The notes under the pieces: model-generated
The model's input: the letters and a program-made list of their open reading frames with translations, nothing else
What the model was told of the DNA's origin: nothing
Database searches by the model: none
Part shown: piece by piece, positions 25,223 to 34,605 of the stretch
Layout: every line of letters begins with the position of its first letter
Position numbering within the stretch: the stretch's first letter is position 1
Origin: a virus
DNA length: 44,714 nt
Direction: 5' to 3' (one strand)
Virus record (IMG/VR): IMGVR_UViG_3300042869_001314
Location: 1 to 44,714 of that record
Translations under genes and position numbers: made by a program

Positions 25223-26649
25223 TAATAGGAGTTGAAGCTGTTGATAATGAGTTAATGATTTCTTATTTTAATGAAAAAGGAAAAATATCCTTTATCAAAA
25301 AGAAACTAATTGATCATGAATTGTTTAATTGGGTTGAAAGTGATAAGCCGAGTTTACATAGAAACTGGGACGGAAAATACGTTAAAAAAGCAAAGTCCGA
25401 TGCTAAGTGGCTTACTCGAACTAGATTAGAGGAATTGATCATTGAAAAGCTAACTCCAGAAGAAAAAGAACTAATCTATTCATTCGATAACACCCCTAAG
25501 AAAGAATATCTAGATATCGAGATCAAGCTTACTGATTCCACCTTTCCAGATCCTGGAAAAGTAGCAATGCCAGTCGGAATGATTTCTTTTTGTAATGAGG
25601 AAGGAGTAAATTATGTCCTGTCTATCATGGATTCAAACGATCACCCTAATGGTCTTTCACAAGAAGAAGTTAAGAAGATGGAGTTGGACATCAAAGACTA
25701 TTTTCAAAACATAATTCCTCATGAAGAAAAGGATAGAAAACTCTTTAATCAAGATTTTAAAATAAAATACATGCAGTTTAAGACCGAAAGGGAACTTCTT
25801 GAATTTTATTTTCATAAAATAGCTCCAAAGCAATCAATGATATCGGGTTGGAATGTAATAGATTTTGACTGGAGATATTTAATGAATAGATCCTCAAAAA
25901 TAGGAGTTGATCCCTTTTTAAACATGCCTTCAAGGAAAACCTTTTCTAAGAAGCATAAATTGATGACCCATTTAGGTTTGATAGATTACATGCAAGTCTT
26001 TCAAGATCCAGGTTTTAAGCCGTATAAAGTCGTAGAAAATTATACACTTGATTACATTTCTAAATTGGCCCTAAACGCAACTAAATTAAAGCATCCTTAT
26101 AAAAACATGCTAGAATTTCAAAAAGACGTTTATCTTTTCACAATGTATAACGTAATAGATAATATTCTAGTTAAACTTTTAGAAGATAAATTAGGTCTTT
26201 TAGATGTTGCCTTTTCTCTTGCCAATGTCGCTCAAATAGAAGTGAATAAAATATTTAGTCCAGTTCATATAACCGAGGTTTTAATGTGTAGAGAATTTCT
26301 AAATCATAATCTTAAAATGTTAAAGAAACCTTGGGACGGTGAAGCTGACGACTCAAACGAAACTTATGAAGGTGCATACGTAATGCCACCGGTTCCAGGC
26401 TATTATCAGTACATAACTTGTTACGATTTTAAATCAATGTACCCTAACATTCAAATGCAATTCAATATTTCTCCCGATTCATATCTTGGAAAAATAGAAA
26501 AAGTAAAATTAAAAGGAGGAGAGATTGTTACTAAGAATCAAACAATATTTAGAAGTGATAAAGATTCAGTGGCCCGAACTATTCTTAATAGATTATATAA
26601 CGCAAGGATCGAAGCACAGGACGAGATTAAACAATTAAAATATAAATAG
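25219..26649 (+). CDS. 43A: Family B DNA polymerase, N-terminal part (gp43A-like)
   Basis: The 476-residue protein is the first part of a T4 gp43-type polymerase. Proofreading motifs are complete: YLDIEIK (D99, E101), SGWNVIDFDW (N212, D215) and YNVID (Y310, D314). Palm motif A is present: YDFKSMYPNIQMQFN (D403). The frame ends at TAG after NARIEAQDEIKQLKYK, in the region that begins the fingers, before motif B (Kx3NSxYG) and motif C (DTD). Neither missing motif occurs elsewhere in the window. No intein splice residues are visible. The C-terminal half must be a separate gene outside the window, as in Aeromonas T4-like phages with genes 43A/43B. Confidence 0.88.
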   Translation: MIIGVEAVDNELMISYFNEKGKISFIKKKLIDHELFNWVESDKPSLHRNWDGKYVKKAKSDAKWLTRTRLEELIIEKLTPEEKELIYSFDNTPKKEYLDIEIKLTDSTFPDPGKVAMPVGMISFCNEEGVNYVLSIMDSNDHPNGLSQEEVKKMELDIKDYFQNIIPHEEKDRKLFNQDFKIKYMQFKTERELLEFYFHKIAPKQSMISGWNVIDFDWRYLMNRSSKIGVDPFLNMPSRKTFSKKHKLMTHLGLIDYMQVFQDPGFKPYKVVENYTLDYISKLALNATKLKHPYKNMLEFQKDVYLFTMYNVIDNILVKLLEDKLGLLDVAFSLANVAQIEVNKIFSPVHITEVLMCREFLNHNLKMLKKPWDGEADDSNETYEGAYVMPPVPGYYQYITCYDFKSMYPNIQMQFNISPDSYLGKIEKVKLKGGEIVTKNQTIFRSDKDSVARTILNRLYNARIEAQDEIKQLKYK

Positions 26650-26655
26650 TCTTTG

Positions 26656-27348
26656 ATGTTTCAATTCATAAAAAAATGGTTTAATAAAAAAAATAAAAAA
26701 GATATGATAACCGAAGAACAAATTATTAATTATAAACAGAACTTCACAGGTCAAACCTTTCAATGGGTTAAGCCTGATGACTCTAAACTTTTAGGTAAAG
26801 TTGTAAAATGTAGAGACATCGATGTATACGGAGGAAGAGTGATGGCAATATTTGATAACGGATCAAAAGTTGACATTCGGGATCTAAATCGAAAACTATT
26901 TATGGTCCACGGAGACATGCCTCCTCTAACTATACAAGAAATAGAATCGATCTATCCTTCACAAAAACCTTCTACCCCTCCTCCGGTTCAGCCTAAAGTT
27001 CACGTAGAGTCTAACTCAAATTATAATTCAGATAACGCTTCACAATCTTCTTCGTCTTCTTCTAGATCTAATCCATTTGAGATGTTTAATTCCGACGCAT
27101 ATGAATTGCTTTTAAAATTAAACATTAAATTACCAAATCAAGATCTTTTAAAATTAATGTACACTAATGCTAAAGACAAGGAAGATTTTCTAACTGAGCT
27201 ATCTGAGCATGTAATGAGTATGATAAATAAAAATATAGTTCATGAGTCTCTAAGACAGATTCTTGATCCGGGATCGAAGGCTCCTAAAACAGGTCAGCCT
27301 AAAAAGAGTAGTGGAACTGAAATAAAATTAACTGAAGTAAATGATTAA
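26656..27348 (+). CDS. Unknown protein with Ser/Pro-rich linker, downstream of polymerase fragment
   Basis: The product has 230 residues from the ATG at 26656 (a TTG one codon earlier is possible). The N-terminus is strongly basic (FIKKWFNKKNKKD). The first domain (about 20-95) is beta-rich (GQTFQWVKPDD, GGRVMAIFDNG). A low-complexity Pro/Ser/Asn linker covers about 105-145, and a helical domain follows. No polymerase motif is present, so it is not the missing polymerase half. No family recognised. Its end overlaps the next start by eight bases. Confidence 0.6.
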   Translation: MFQFIKKWFNKKNKKDMITEEQIINYKQNFTGQTFQWVKPDDSKLLGKVVKCRDIDVYGGRVMAIFDNGSKVDIRDLNRKLFMVHGDMPPLTIQEIESIYPSQKPSTPPPVQPKVHVESNSNYNSDNASQSSSSSSRSNPFEMFNSDAYELLLKLNIKLPNQDLLKLMYTNAKDKEDFLTELSEHVMSMINKNIVHESLRQILDPGSKAPKTGQPKKSSGTEIKLTEVND

Positions 27349-27895
27349 TAGGAAGTTTGAAAATAAAGAGGAGTATCAAGATGGAAAGTATAAATTTTTC
27401 ACTATTTCAAATGGAGAAAAAAATTACAGAAGAGTCTTATGCGAAACTGAAGGCATCTGTTTGATTCCATTCGATATTAATGATGCAAATAACATTAAAA
27501 ATGTCTATCTTGCAAGATACACCGATTATCTAAATGGAGAAGAAGGGCATTGCTGTCTTACGTGTGAATCTGTTCCTAATCATGATTCAGATTTTGAAGA
27601 GATAAGTGAGTTTATAAACTCAGAACTTGGAATTAATCCGGAAATCAACGATGTCTACTTTTTAGGTAGAATACAGCATCAGCTTCCATTTTCTAAAACA
27701 TACAAATGCTATGCAATAGATTTGACTCAATATTCAAAAGATCCTACTGGATTTAAAATAGATATGCCCGACGAAGAATCTAAAAATAGAACGTATTCTC
27801 TAGATAAAGTAAACTTTAATAGAATATTTAAAGGTGATGTTGAGGATTCTCTATGCCTATCAGCTTCGATGCTGTTAATTTCTTATATCAATTAA
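27341..27895 (+). CDS. Unknown protein upstream of uvsX
   Basis: The 184-residue protein is not recognised with confidence. The segment SDFEEISEFINSELGI followed by VYFLGRIQHQ weakly recalls the helix and strand of a Nudix domain, but the catalytic REUXEEXGU pattern is missing. It contains Cys residues (GHCCLTCES), not in a clear zinc pattern. It lies in the replication operon between the linker protein and UvsX. Its stop is 41 bases before the preferred UvsX start. Confidence 0.55.
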   Translation: MINRKFENKEEYQDGKYKFFTISNGEKNYRRVLCETEGICLIPFDINDANNIKNVYLARYTDYLNGEEGHCCLTCESVPNHDSDFEEISEFINSELGINPEINDVYFLGRIQHQLPFSKTYKCYAIDLTQYSKDPTGFKIDMPDEESKNRTYSLDKVNFNRIFKGDVEDSLCLSASMLLISYIN

Positions 27896-27936
27896 GAAAC
27901 TTACTTAAATTTATCGGTAAAAAAATAAAAAACAAT

Positions 27937-29130
27937 ATGTCAGATACTAAAGACTTGATTTCTGCGTTCAATCGCTTCAATGATTTGTTAGAAAAGAAAA
28001 CAAAATCACACGTTAAACTTAAAGGATTTTCAGATATTGATGATTTCATTCCTACTGGAAATTATATGCTAAATGCCCTGATGTCAGGATCCTTATTTGG
28101 GGGATATCCTAATACTCGAAGTTTAGGAATAGCCGGAGATTCAGGCACCGGTAAAACATTCTTATGCATGAACGCAGTCAGAGAAGCTCAGCATAAAGGC
28201 TATGTAGTTTTCTATATAGATACAGAAGGAGCCTTAGACACCGAGGACTTTGAAAAATTTGGAGTAGATCATAAGATGTTAAAATATGTTCGACTTGGAT
28301 TAATTTCAGAAGTTAAATTTTTCATGAATGATTTAATAAAAACAGCTGAAGACAATGAAGGCCTTAAAATAATGGTGATCGTAGACTCAGTAGGTATGCT
28401 AGAAACCGATAAAGAAGTTGCAGACATCGATAAAGGTAAAAACGCAAATGATATGGGTCTTAGAGCTAAAGAACTTAGAACTCTATTCAAATCCTTTACT
28501 TTAGATATGTCTAATCTTAAGATTCCTCTTCTTTTTACGAATCATACTTATGCTGGAACTGACATGTATTCAGGTAAGAGTATGAGCGGTGGAGGTGGAC
28601 CATTGTATGCAGCTAGCGTTATTTTGATGCTAAGCAAGAGTGCACTTAAGGACGAAACAACTAACACTAAAACCGGTGTTATCTGCCGAGCTAAAACCGA
28701 TAAAAACCGATTAGCTAAGCCTGACGATATTGAAATACACATTTCATTTCATAAAGGGATGAACAGATACGTAGGTCTTCATAAGCTTCCATTTAATTTT
28801 GATAATTGTGGAGTAGGTCGAGGCAACAAATTTACTGAAAAAGAGTATAATAAAATGAAACCTGCCGAACAAGCCCAGTGCACTGAGTTTGAAATAGGAG
28901 GAGAAAAATTCTATTTTATTGCTAAAGAAACCGCTAGAAATTATATCTTAAAGCATACTGGAGAAGCTATTCCACTTAGAGAATTATTTTCTGAAAAGGT
29001 TTGGACTCCTGAAGTTTTAAAAGAATTAGACGAAAACGTGGTTAAGCCTAAGTTTAAATATAGTACGATTCAAGATGTGTTACAGGAAGAAACCGAAGAC
29101 TTTGAAAATTTAGAGGATGATAGCCTATAA
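27937..29130 (+). CDS. uvsX: UvsX/RecA-type recombinase
   Basis: The product has 397 residues from ATG 27937, chosen because it has the A-rich leader typical of this genome and avoids a 43-base overlap. An in-frame ATG at 27853 would add 28 residues. Walker A is GDSGTGKT (residues 67-74) and Walker B is IMVIVDS. The conserved SGGGGPLYAASVILML region lies in loop 2 of the RecA fold. The C-terminus is acidic (EETEDFENLEDD), as in RecA and UvsX. It forms filaments on single-stranded DNA for strand exchange and repair. The next gene overlaps its end by 14 bases. Confidence 0.93.
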   Translation: MSDTKDLISAFNRFNDLLEKKTKSHVKLKGFSDIDDFIPTGNYMLNALMSGSLFGGYPNTRSLGIAGDSGTGKTFLCMNAVREAQHKGYVVFYIDTEGALDTEDFEKFGVDHKMLKYVRLGLISEVKFFMNDLIKTAEDNEGLKIMVIVDSVGMLETDKEVADIDKGKNANDMGLRAKELRTLFKSFTLDMSNLKIPLLFTNHTYAGTDMYSGKSMSGGGGPLYAASVILMLSKSALKDETTNTKTGVICRAKTDKNRLAKPDDIEIHISFHKGMNRYVGLHKLPFNFDNCGVGRGNKFTEKEYNKMKPAEQAQCTEFEIGGEKFYFIAKETARNYILKHTGEAIPLRELFSEKVWTPEVLKELDENVVKPKFKYSTIQDVLQEETEDFENLEDDSL

Positions 29131-29449
29131 TAAGAACCTGCCAATTAAGTATATATTGAATCTTCATTTAACTTCTAATTTTTTAAATGAAGATTCAATT
29201 GGATTTGAATTAACTCGATATACTATTGAAAATAATTCAGATCCTTTAAAAATAGATCTAGACAATCTAAAATTTACTTCTAAAACCCTGAAATATATTT
29301 TTGGAGACAGATTAAAGTCTGAAAACTTTAAAGAATTCATGGTAGAATCAATTAAATCCCTAATTAAACAAGAATTAATTAAACCAAATGGATCTTCGAT
29401 GTATATAACAAATAGATTACTTAATAAATTTTATTCAATTAGCGAATGA
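29117..29449 (+). CDS. Unknown protein between uvsX and the helicase
   Basis: The 110-residue protein is not recognised. The C-terminal half (SENFKEFMVESIKSLIKQELIKPNGSSMYI, read as helix-helix-wing) could be a winged-helix fold. In T4 the gene between uvsX and 41 is 40, a protein of similar size, but no sequence match is claimed. It overlaps uvsX by 14 bases and the helicase by ATGA. Confidence 0.55.
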   Translation: MIAYNKNLPIKYILNLHLTSNFLNEDSIGFELTRYTIENNSDPLKIDLDNLKFTSKTLKYIFGDRLKSENFKEFMVESIKSLIKQELIKPNGSSMYITNRLLNKFYSISE

Positions 29450-30927
29450 TAGATTTCACAGAAAATATAGATTCTCTTGAGTCAATGGTTTGGAATTTTA
29501 TTCTCAATTCAGATAATGATTATAATGAGCTTAGGCCTCAAAACCATGAATCCTTATCTAGAGAGGAGTTAGTAACTTTAATTACTCCAAAATTCTTTAA
29601 TAACGATCTTAGGTCTGAAACCTATAAATATGCCATCAAGTTCTTTAGAGAATTTGAAAAGATACCGAATAAAAAAGAGCTTTCTAGCTATTTAGAAGTC
29701 AATAACTATTTCCTAGAACAGGAAGAGATCGATGATCTTTATATGTTCAGCATTAGAGAATATAATTACAACTATTTATATCAATACGTAAAAGCTTTTA
29801 TTCTTCTTAGAAATTTAAATATTACGGTGTTTGATATATTGGCCTATTTAAAAACGATATCAATAAATCCTAAAAACGTCGATGAGGTTTCTCAAAAAGT
29901 TAGAAATGACATAAACAGCAAGCTATCAATAGATTTTAACAATAAAACTGCTGGCTTAAACTTCTTTGATCCTAAGTCCCATATTCAAATAGCTAAAAGT
30001 GGAACCCCTAGCGGATTTCCATTTATTAATAAAGTATTAGGAGGAGGATGGAATGCTAAAACCTTGGTTGTGTTTCAAGGTCGCCCTAAAGTCGGAAAAT
30101 CAATGGTTCTAGGAAATATTGCAGCTCGATCGTTTTTATCAGGTAACAATACTGGTTTGGTAACCGTAGAATTAGCTGATCGTAGTTATATGAAGAGAAT
30201 AGGATCCAATATTCTAGGAATAGACGGTGATACCTATTCTAATATAACTGACGCCGAGTCTTCTAAATTAATCTCTGATAAATTATCTGAATTGCAGCAA
30301 TCTGGAAAAGAATTAGGATATCTAGAAATAGTAGAATTTGCAACAGGCGGAGCTACTGCGATCGATATCGAAAATTATTTTCTAAGATTGGAAAGCCAGC
30401 TTAATAAAAAATTTAAAATCATCGTCGTTGACTATCTAAATCTTCTAAGACCTATTAAGGATCAAAGCGGACTGTATGAAAAAATCAAATCAATCAGTGA
30501 GGAATTAAGAGGAGTTGCAATGAGAAATGAATGGTGCATAATTAGCGCTACTCAAATTAGAAGAGAAGATGTTGACAATTTTGATCTTGGAATGGAGTCA
30601 GTAGCTGAATCTTTTGGATTAATTCACACTGTTGATTCTCTATTTGGCCTAATGAGAAGCCCTCTTGAATCCAGAATGAAAATAAAGGTAATTGCCAACC
30701 GAGATAATGGATTTGAAGAGAGTTATAAATTCTATGCTATGGAAAAATCTTATTTTAGATTAACCGAAGAGATTGGAATGAATAGCGAATATTATAGTGA
30801 TGATGACAATACTTCTCAATTGCAAGATCAAGTAAGAGAAGAATATACCAATATTTCAGAATCTAGCCAGGCTGCAACTGCCAGCATGCCAGACGATGAA
30901 TACGACGAATTATTTAATTCGATTTAA
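29446..30927 (+). CDS. 41: gp41-type replicative DNA helicase (DnaB family)
   Basis: The 493-residue protein has a helical N-terminal domain and a RecA-like C-terminal domain. Walker A is GRPKVGKS (212-219), Walker B is IIVVDYLNLL, and an arginine-finger region follows (SATQIRRED). As the hexameric 5'-3' replicative helicase it unwinds the fork and works with primase. The C-terminal peptide DDEYDELFNSI closely matches the tail of the gp32-like protein (DDEYDSLFKNL), suggesting a common partner. It is coupled to the preceding gene by ATGA. Confidence 0.92.
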   Translation: MIDFTENIDSLESMVWNFILNSDNDYNELRPQNHESLSREELVTLITPKFFNNDLRSETYKYAIKFFREFEKIPNKKELSSYLEVNNYFLEQEEIDDLYMFSIREYNYNYLYQYVKAFILLRNLNITVFDILAYLKTISINPKNVDEVSQKVRNDINSKLSIDFNNKTAGLNFFDPKSHIQIAKSGTPSGFPFINKVLGGGWNAKTLVVFQGRPKVGKSMVLGNIAARSFLSGNNTGLVTVELADRSYMKRIGSNILGIDGDTYSNITDAESSKLISDKLSELQQSGKELGYLEIVEFATGGATAIDIENYFLRLESQLNKKFKIIVVDYLNLLRPIKDQSGLYEKIKSISEELRGVAMRNEWCIISATQIRREDVDNFDLGMESVAESFGLIHTVDSLFGLMRSPLESRMKIKVIANRDNGFEESYKFYAMEKSYFRLTEEIGMNSEYYSDDDNTSQLQDQVREEYTNISESSQAATASMPDDEYDELFNSI

Positions 30928-30941
30928 AATAATAATTTAAA

Positions 30942-31547
30942 ATGTTTGAAGATGAAGAAAGAATAGATGATTTTTTTGAGGAAGAAACAGATCCTTTAGA
31001 AGATGAAGAAGTAGAAGAGACTGACGATTCTCCAGTAAGAGAAGACAAAATATTCAATAACCGATATAAATTTGGAGAAGGAATAAGAGACGAAGACGAT
31101 ATTGAAAGATCTAGTAAGATAAATATAAATTCCAATTACTCAGATGTGTATTTAAAGGACATATATGAATATGAAGAGTCGCTAGATTATAACATTGGAG
31201 TTGGAAAGGTCTTCGAATTTATTGAAACTGATCCCGAATTAAAAAGTCTGCTGTATAAATTAGACAAGGAATCAAAAATAAAGCTCTCTAAAGATGAAAT
31301 AAATTGGTGCTTTAATCGGATTCTAAACAATATAGATGGAGTAGAAGAAAAAGAAAGTTTTTATAGTCCAATTTATGTTTTAGAGGCAATTTCTTCTATC
31401 TTAAATATCAACTCTGGCGATCCAGTAAAAGATTACAGAAAAATATTTGATTGCTTAGAGGTAGAAATTCAGGAAGAACTAATTCTTGAGTTAAATAAAA
31501 AATATAATTTTCTAGATAATAAAATTAATAAAAAAAGAATACACTAA
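30942..31547 (+). CDS. Acidic protein of unknown function downstream of helicase
   Basis: The 201-residue protein has a very acidic first 35 residues (MFEDEERIDDFFEEETD...), then a helical domain. It lies 14 bases after the helicase gene. Its early FEDEERIDDFFEEE resembles the acidic tails of gp32 and helicase in composition. No family recognised. A replication accessory role such as loader is only a guess from position. Confidence 0.55.
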   Translation: MFEDEERIDDFFEEETDPLEDEEVEETDDSPVREDKIFNNRYKFGEGIRDEDDIERSSKININSNYSDVYLKDIYEYEESLDYNIGVGKVFEFIETDPELKSLLYKLDKESKIKLSKDEINWCFNRILNNIDGVEEKESFYSPIYVLEAISSILNINSGDPVKDYRKIFDCLEVEIQEELILELNKKYNFLDNKINKKRIH

Positions 31548-31771
31548 TGGCTTGGATTAAAATTACCCACTTAGCTGGAACATCTAATATAAATTTAGAT
31601 AACGTCTCCAATTTTGAATCATATAGCACTGATTCCATAAGATTTTATGGAGTTGATCTGATAGGATTTAATCAGCTAACCTTCTCAACTGTCGTAGAAA
31701 GAGATGAAATCATCTTTAAATTAAAAAATTATTTAAACATACCTAATATCGAAGATTTAGTATATGCATAA
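31547..31771 (+). CDS. Small unknown protein
   Basis: The 74-residue, probably beta-rich product (MAWIKITHLAG, SIRFYGVDLIGFNQLTFSTV) is not recognised. It begins in a TAATG overlap and its end overlaps gp47 by eight bases, so it belongs to the same translational chain. Confidence 0.55.
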   Translation: MAWIKITHLAGTSNINLDNVSNFESYSTDSIRFYGVDLIGFNQLTFSTVVERDEIIFKLKNYLNIPNIEDLVYA

Positions 31772-32882
31772 CATTAGAAATATTTACCTGTTAGGTGATC
31801 TTCATTTTGGAATAAAGAATAGTTCGACTGAATGGTTTGAAATTCAAAAATCTTTTCTATTGGACTGGTTCTTTAAGAAGATAGACGAAGACGGATTTGA
31901 TCCTGAGCAGGACATCTTAATTCAGGCAGGAGATTGGAATCATACTCGAGAATTTACTAATGTTAGAATTCAAAATGAATCTCTTGAAATATTTAAAATT
32001 CTTTCTGCTAAATTTAAGAGAGGAATACACATAATTCTAGGCAATCATGATGTTTACTATAAAGACCGAAACGATATACACTCTCTAAAAGGCATTGATA
32101 CTATTTTTACTAATATTAAAATATATGAATCTCCTCAGGTTTTAAATATTAACGGCATTCATAAGTTTTTAATGCTGCCATGGGAACATGATTTAGATGT
32201 CTTAAAACAACAGATTCAATCTAACCGATCTAAAGCAGATTACATAATATGTCACGCTGATATTAAAGATTTTAAATTGATCGGTAACGTTAAAGTCGAG
32301 CATGGAATTGACACCTCAGTCTTAAAAAATTATAAAAAGATCTATTCTGGTCATATTCATATTAGACAGAGCAAAGGAAACATTACTTATGTTGGAACTC
32401 CTTATCAAATGGACAGAGGAGACTTTGGAAATATAAAAGGATTCTATAAAATAGGAGTAGCTGGATCTGAATTAGAAGAAACCTTTTTTGAAAATGACTA
32501 TTCACCTAGATATTTAAAAATAAAAGCAGAGGATCTATTGAATCTCTCACTCGAGGAGGTAAATAAAATGTTTAACAATAATTTTATTGACATCTTAATA
32601 GATGATGACCTGGCTAAGATATTTCCAATATCCAGATTTGTAGACCTTATTTCTAAATCCGGAAACCGATCCCTTGAGTTTCTACCTTATCAAAAGAATA
32701 AGGCTATTGATTCCAACGGTCCTGAACTTGTAGATTCAAGAGGATATGCGTATAGCCTATATGAAATAGCAGAAGGATTTTTATCGATTAGAGAATTACC
32801 GTCTTCCCTTCAAGATCGTTCAATCTCTAAATTTAAAGAAATACACTCAGAAGTTTTAAATTCTAAAAAGATATACGGATAA
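31764..32882 (+). CDS. 47: gp47-type nuclease subunit (SbcD/Mre11 family)
   Basis: The 372-residue calcineurin-like phosphoesterase has all family motifs in order: GDLHFG (D12, H14), QAGDWNH, LGNHDVY, ICHADI and YSGHIHIRQ. With gp46 it forms a nuclease complex that processes DNA ends and helps make single-stranded ends for UvsX-dependent replication and host DNA breakdown. The gp46 gene begins three bases after its stop. Confidence 0.94.
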   Translation: MHNIRNIYLLGDLHFGIKNSSTEWFEIQKSFLLDWFFKKIDEDGFDPEQDILIQAGDWNHTREFTNVRIQNESLEIFKILSAKFKRGIHIILGNHDVYYKDRNDIHSLKGIDTIFTNIKIYESPQVLNINGIHKFLMLPWEHDLDVLKQQIQSNRSKADYIICHADIKDFKLIGNVKVEHGIDTSVLKNYKKIYSGHIHIRQSKGNITYVGTPYQMDRGDFGNIKGFYKIGVAGSELEETFFENDYSPRYLKIKAEDLLNLSLEEVNKMFNNNFIDILIDDDLAKIFPISRFVDLISKSGNRSLEFLPYQKNKAIDSNGPELVDSRGYAYSLYEIAEGFLSIRELPSSLQDRSISKFKEIHSEVLNSKKIYG

Positions 32883-32884
32883 TC

Positions 32885-34573
32885 ATGAAATTTAAAAAAA
32901 TACAATGGAAGAACCTGTTATCATACGGTAATATGGTTCAAACTTTAGAATTTAAAGATACCCCTAATTTAGTTATAATTGAAGGTGAAAACGGCAGTGG
33001 AAAGTCATCGATAAAAGAAGCCTTGACTATTTCTACTTACGGAAAATCAGCAATTAGAAAGATGAAAGATCTTCCAAATTGGATTAATCGTAATCTCTAT
33101 ACTCGAGTTGAACTTGAAACTTCGTCTGGAGATGAGGTAGTAATAGAAAGAGGAATCGATCCCAATTTTAGTAAAATCTATAGAAATTCAGTTCCATATA
33201 ACTTGCCCGACAAACGAAAAATAGATGAATATATCGAAGAAGAACTTTTAAATTTATCCTTTTCTATATTTTGCAATACAATCAGTCTTTCGTTCGATGA
33301 TTTTAAGTCGTTTATTAATTTAAATGCAACCGATAAGAGAAAAATAATTGATCCTATGTTCGGAATCGACATACTATCTGACATGAAGGAGATAGTAAAG
33401 GACAAATTAAAAGAAGATAGAAAAAAAATAGATGCGTCCGAAACTCAGATAACTAGAAGCACCTCTCTATTAGATAATTCAATGACTCAGCTATCTAATT
33501 TAAGGGCTAAAATAAAAGAGAACAAGAAGGATAAATCAGACAAATTATCAACTGAAATCAAAGAACTTCAAACCTCTTTAAAAAATCATCAATCTGAATA
33601 TAAAAAAATAAAAGAAGAAGTAGACTCTAAAAAGGAAGGCTTAACATCTTTAGGTAATGAGATTGTTTCGATGAATCAGCAGATAAAGGATTTAAATTCA
33701 AAATTAACACTTTTTGAAAAGAATACATGTCCTCATTGTTTAAATGACCTTACTTCTCAAACTTCTCTAAATATTAAAGATGAGCTAAACAGTAAATTAA
33801 AAAACCAAAATTCAAAGATTGAAAAATTTAAGATCAAGTATAATTCTTTAAAAGAGGAAGTAAACCGGATCGCCGCTAATCGAGATGCTGAAAAAGAATC
33901 CTTTTACTCAGTCAGTGCAAAAATAGAATCCTTGGAAACAGAATTAAAAAAGGCTGATGTTGAAGAGGATAATCAGGAAGAATCAATACTTTCCATTATT
34001 TCTACAATCAAGCAAACTATAAAAGAATCTGAAGAAGAAATCAAAACAATTAGGATCGATGTCGAGGTATATGAAGTAGTAAACGAGATGTTATCTGATA
34101 ATGGAATTAAAAAAAATCTAATGGATAAAATAATTCCTCTTCTAAACGATAGAATTACTGAAATTTCTCAGATCTTAGATTTTAAATTTAACTTTCAATT
34201 TGATAATGAGTTCAATGCTGTCATCACTTATTTAGGCCTTGAAGTTTCTTCTGACAGCCTTTCAACTGGCCAAAAGAAAAAAATGAATTTAATTGTTTTG
34301 CTTGCGTTTATTGAGATTATCAAGATGAAGTATAACAATATGAATGTCATGTTCCTAGACGAAATATTTAGCGGACTGGACAAGCAAAACGTCTACCGAG
34401 CAATCAAAATATTAAAGGACTACTCGATTAGATATAATATGACCATATTTGTAGTGTCTCATGAATCTCTTCCTGAAGAATTGTTTGATTCTAGGATCGA
34501 GGTAAAAAACATAAATGAGTTTTCTCAAATGTCTATAAAGGATCAACAGTCCCAGGTTAAAAACCTTAATTGA
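32885..34573 (+). CDS. 46: gp46-type ATPase subunit (SbcC/Rad50 family)
   Basis: The 562-residue protein has the SMC/Rad50 plan. Walker A is GENGSGKS near residue 37, two long coiled coils flank a zinc hook CPHC near residue 280, the ABC signature is LSTGQKKKM, and Walker B is VMFLDEIFSGLD. The hook dimerises two complexes, and the ATPase controls the gp47 nuclease. It follows gp47 directly, as in T4. The promoter for the next unit begins inside its last codons. Confidence 0.95.
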   Translation: MKFKKIQWKNLLSYGNMVQTLEFKDTPNLVIIEGENGSGKSSIKEALTISTYGKSAIRKMKDLPNWINRNLYTRVELETSSGDEVVIERGIDPNFSKIYRNSVPYNLPDKRKIDEYIEEELLNLSFSIFCNTISLSFDDFKSFINLNATDKRKIIDPMFGIDILSDMKEIVKDKLKEDRKKIDASETQITRSTSLLDNSMTQLSNLRAKIKENKKDKSDKLSTEIKELQTSLKNHQSEYKKIKEEVDSKKEGLTSLGNEIVSMNQQIKDLNSKLTLFEKNTCPHCLNDLTSQTSLNIKDELNSKLKNQNSKIEKFKIKYNSLKEEVNRIAANRDAEKESFYSVSAKIESLETELKKADVEEDNQEESILSIISTIKQTIKESEEEIKTIRIDVEVYEVVNEMLSDNGIKKNLMDKIIPLLNDRITEISQILDFKFNFQFDNEFNAVITYLGLEVSSDSLSTGQKKKMNLIVLLAFIEIIKMKYNNMNVMFLDEIFSGLDKQNVYRAIKILKDYSIRYNMTIFVVSHESLPEELFDSRIEVKNINEFSQMSIKDQQSQVKNLN

Positions 34574-34588
34574 TTTTCTAAGTATAAA
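34560..34588 (+). promoter_or_regulatory. Early/middle-type promoter AAAACC-N17-TATAAA
   Basis: AAAACC at 34560-34565, a 17-base spacer and TATAAA at 34583-34588, 17 bases before the hydroxymethylase ATG. Confidence 0.6.
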
Positions 34589-34605
34589 ATAAAAAAAGTT
34601 TAAAT

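Noticed and set aside
26640-26660. Intein or intron splitting the polymerase gene
   Set aside because: The first fragment ends in an ordinary stop with no Cys/Ser splice residue, and no homing nuclease or second exon follows in the window.
27341-27895. Nudix hydrolase call for the gene upstream of uvsX
   Set aside because: A weak fold-like resemblance only; the catalytic GX5EX7REUXEEXGU residues are missing.
27853-27936. Upstream ATG for UvsX adding 28 residues
   Set aside because: It overlaps the previous gene by 43 bases. The ATG at 27937 has the A-rich leader seen before other genes here.
29117-29449. T4 gp40 assignment from gene order alone
   Set aside because: Position between uvsX and 41 and the size fit, but no sequence resemblance could be shown, so it was left unnamed.
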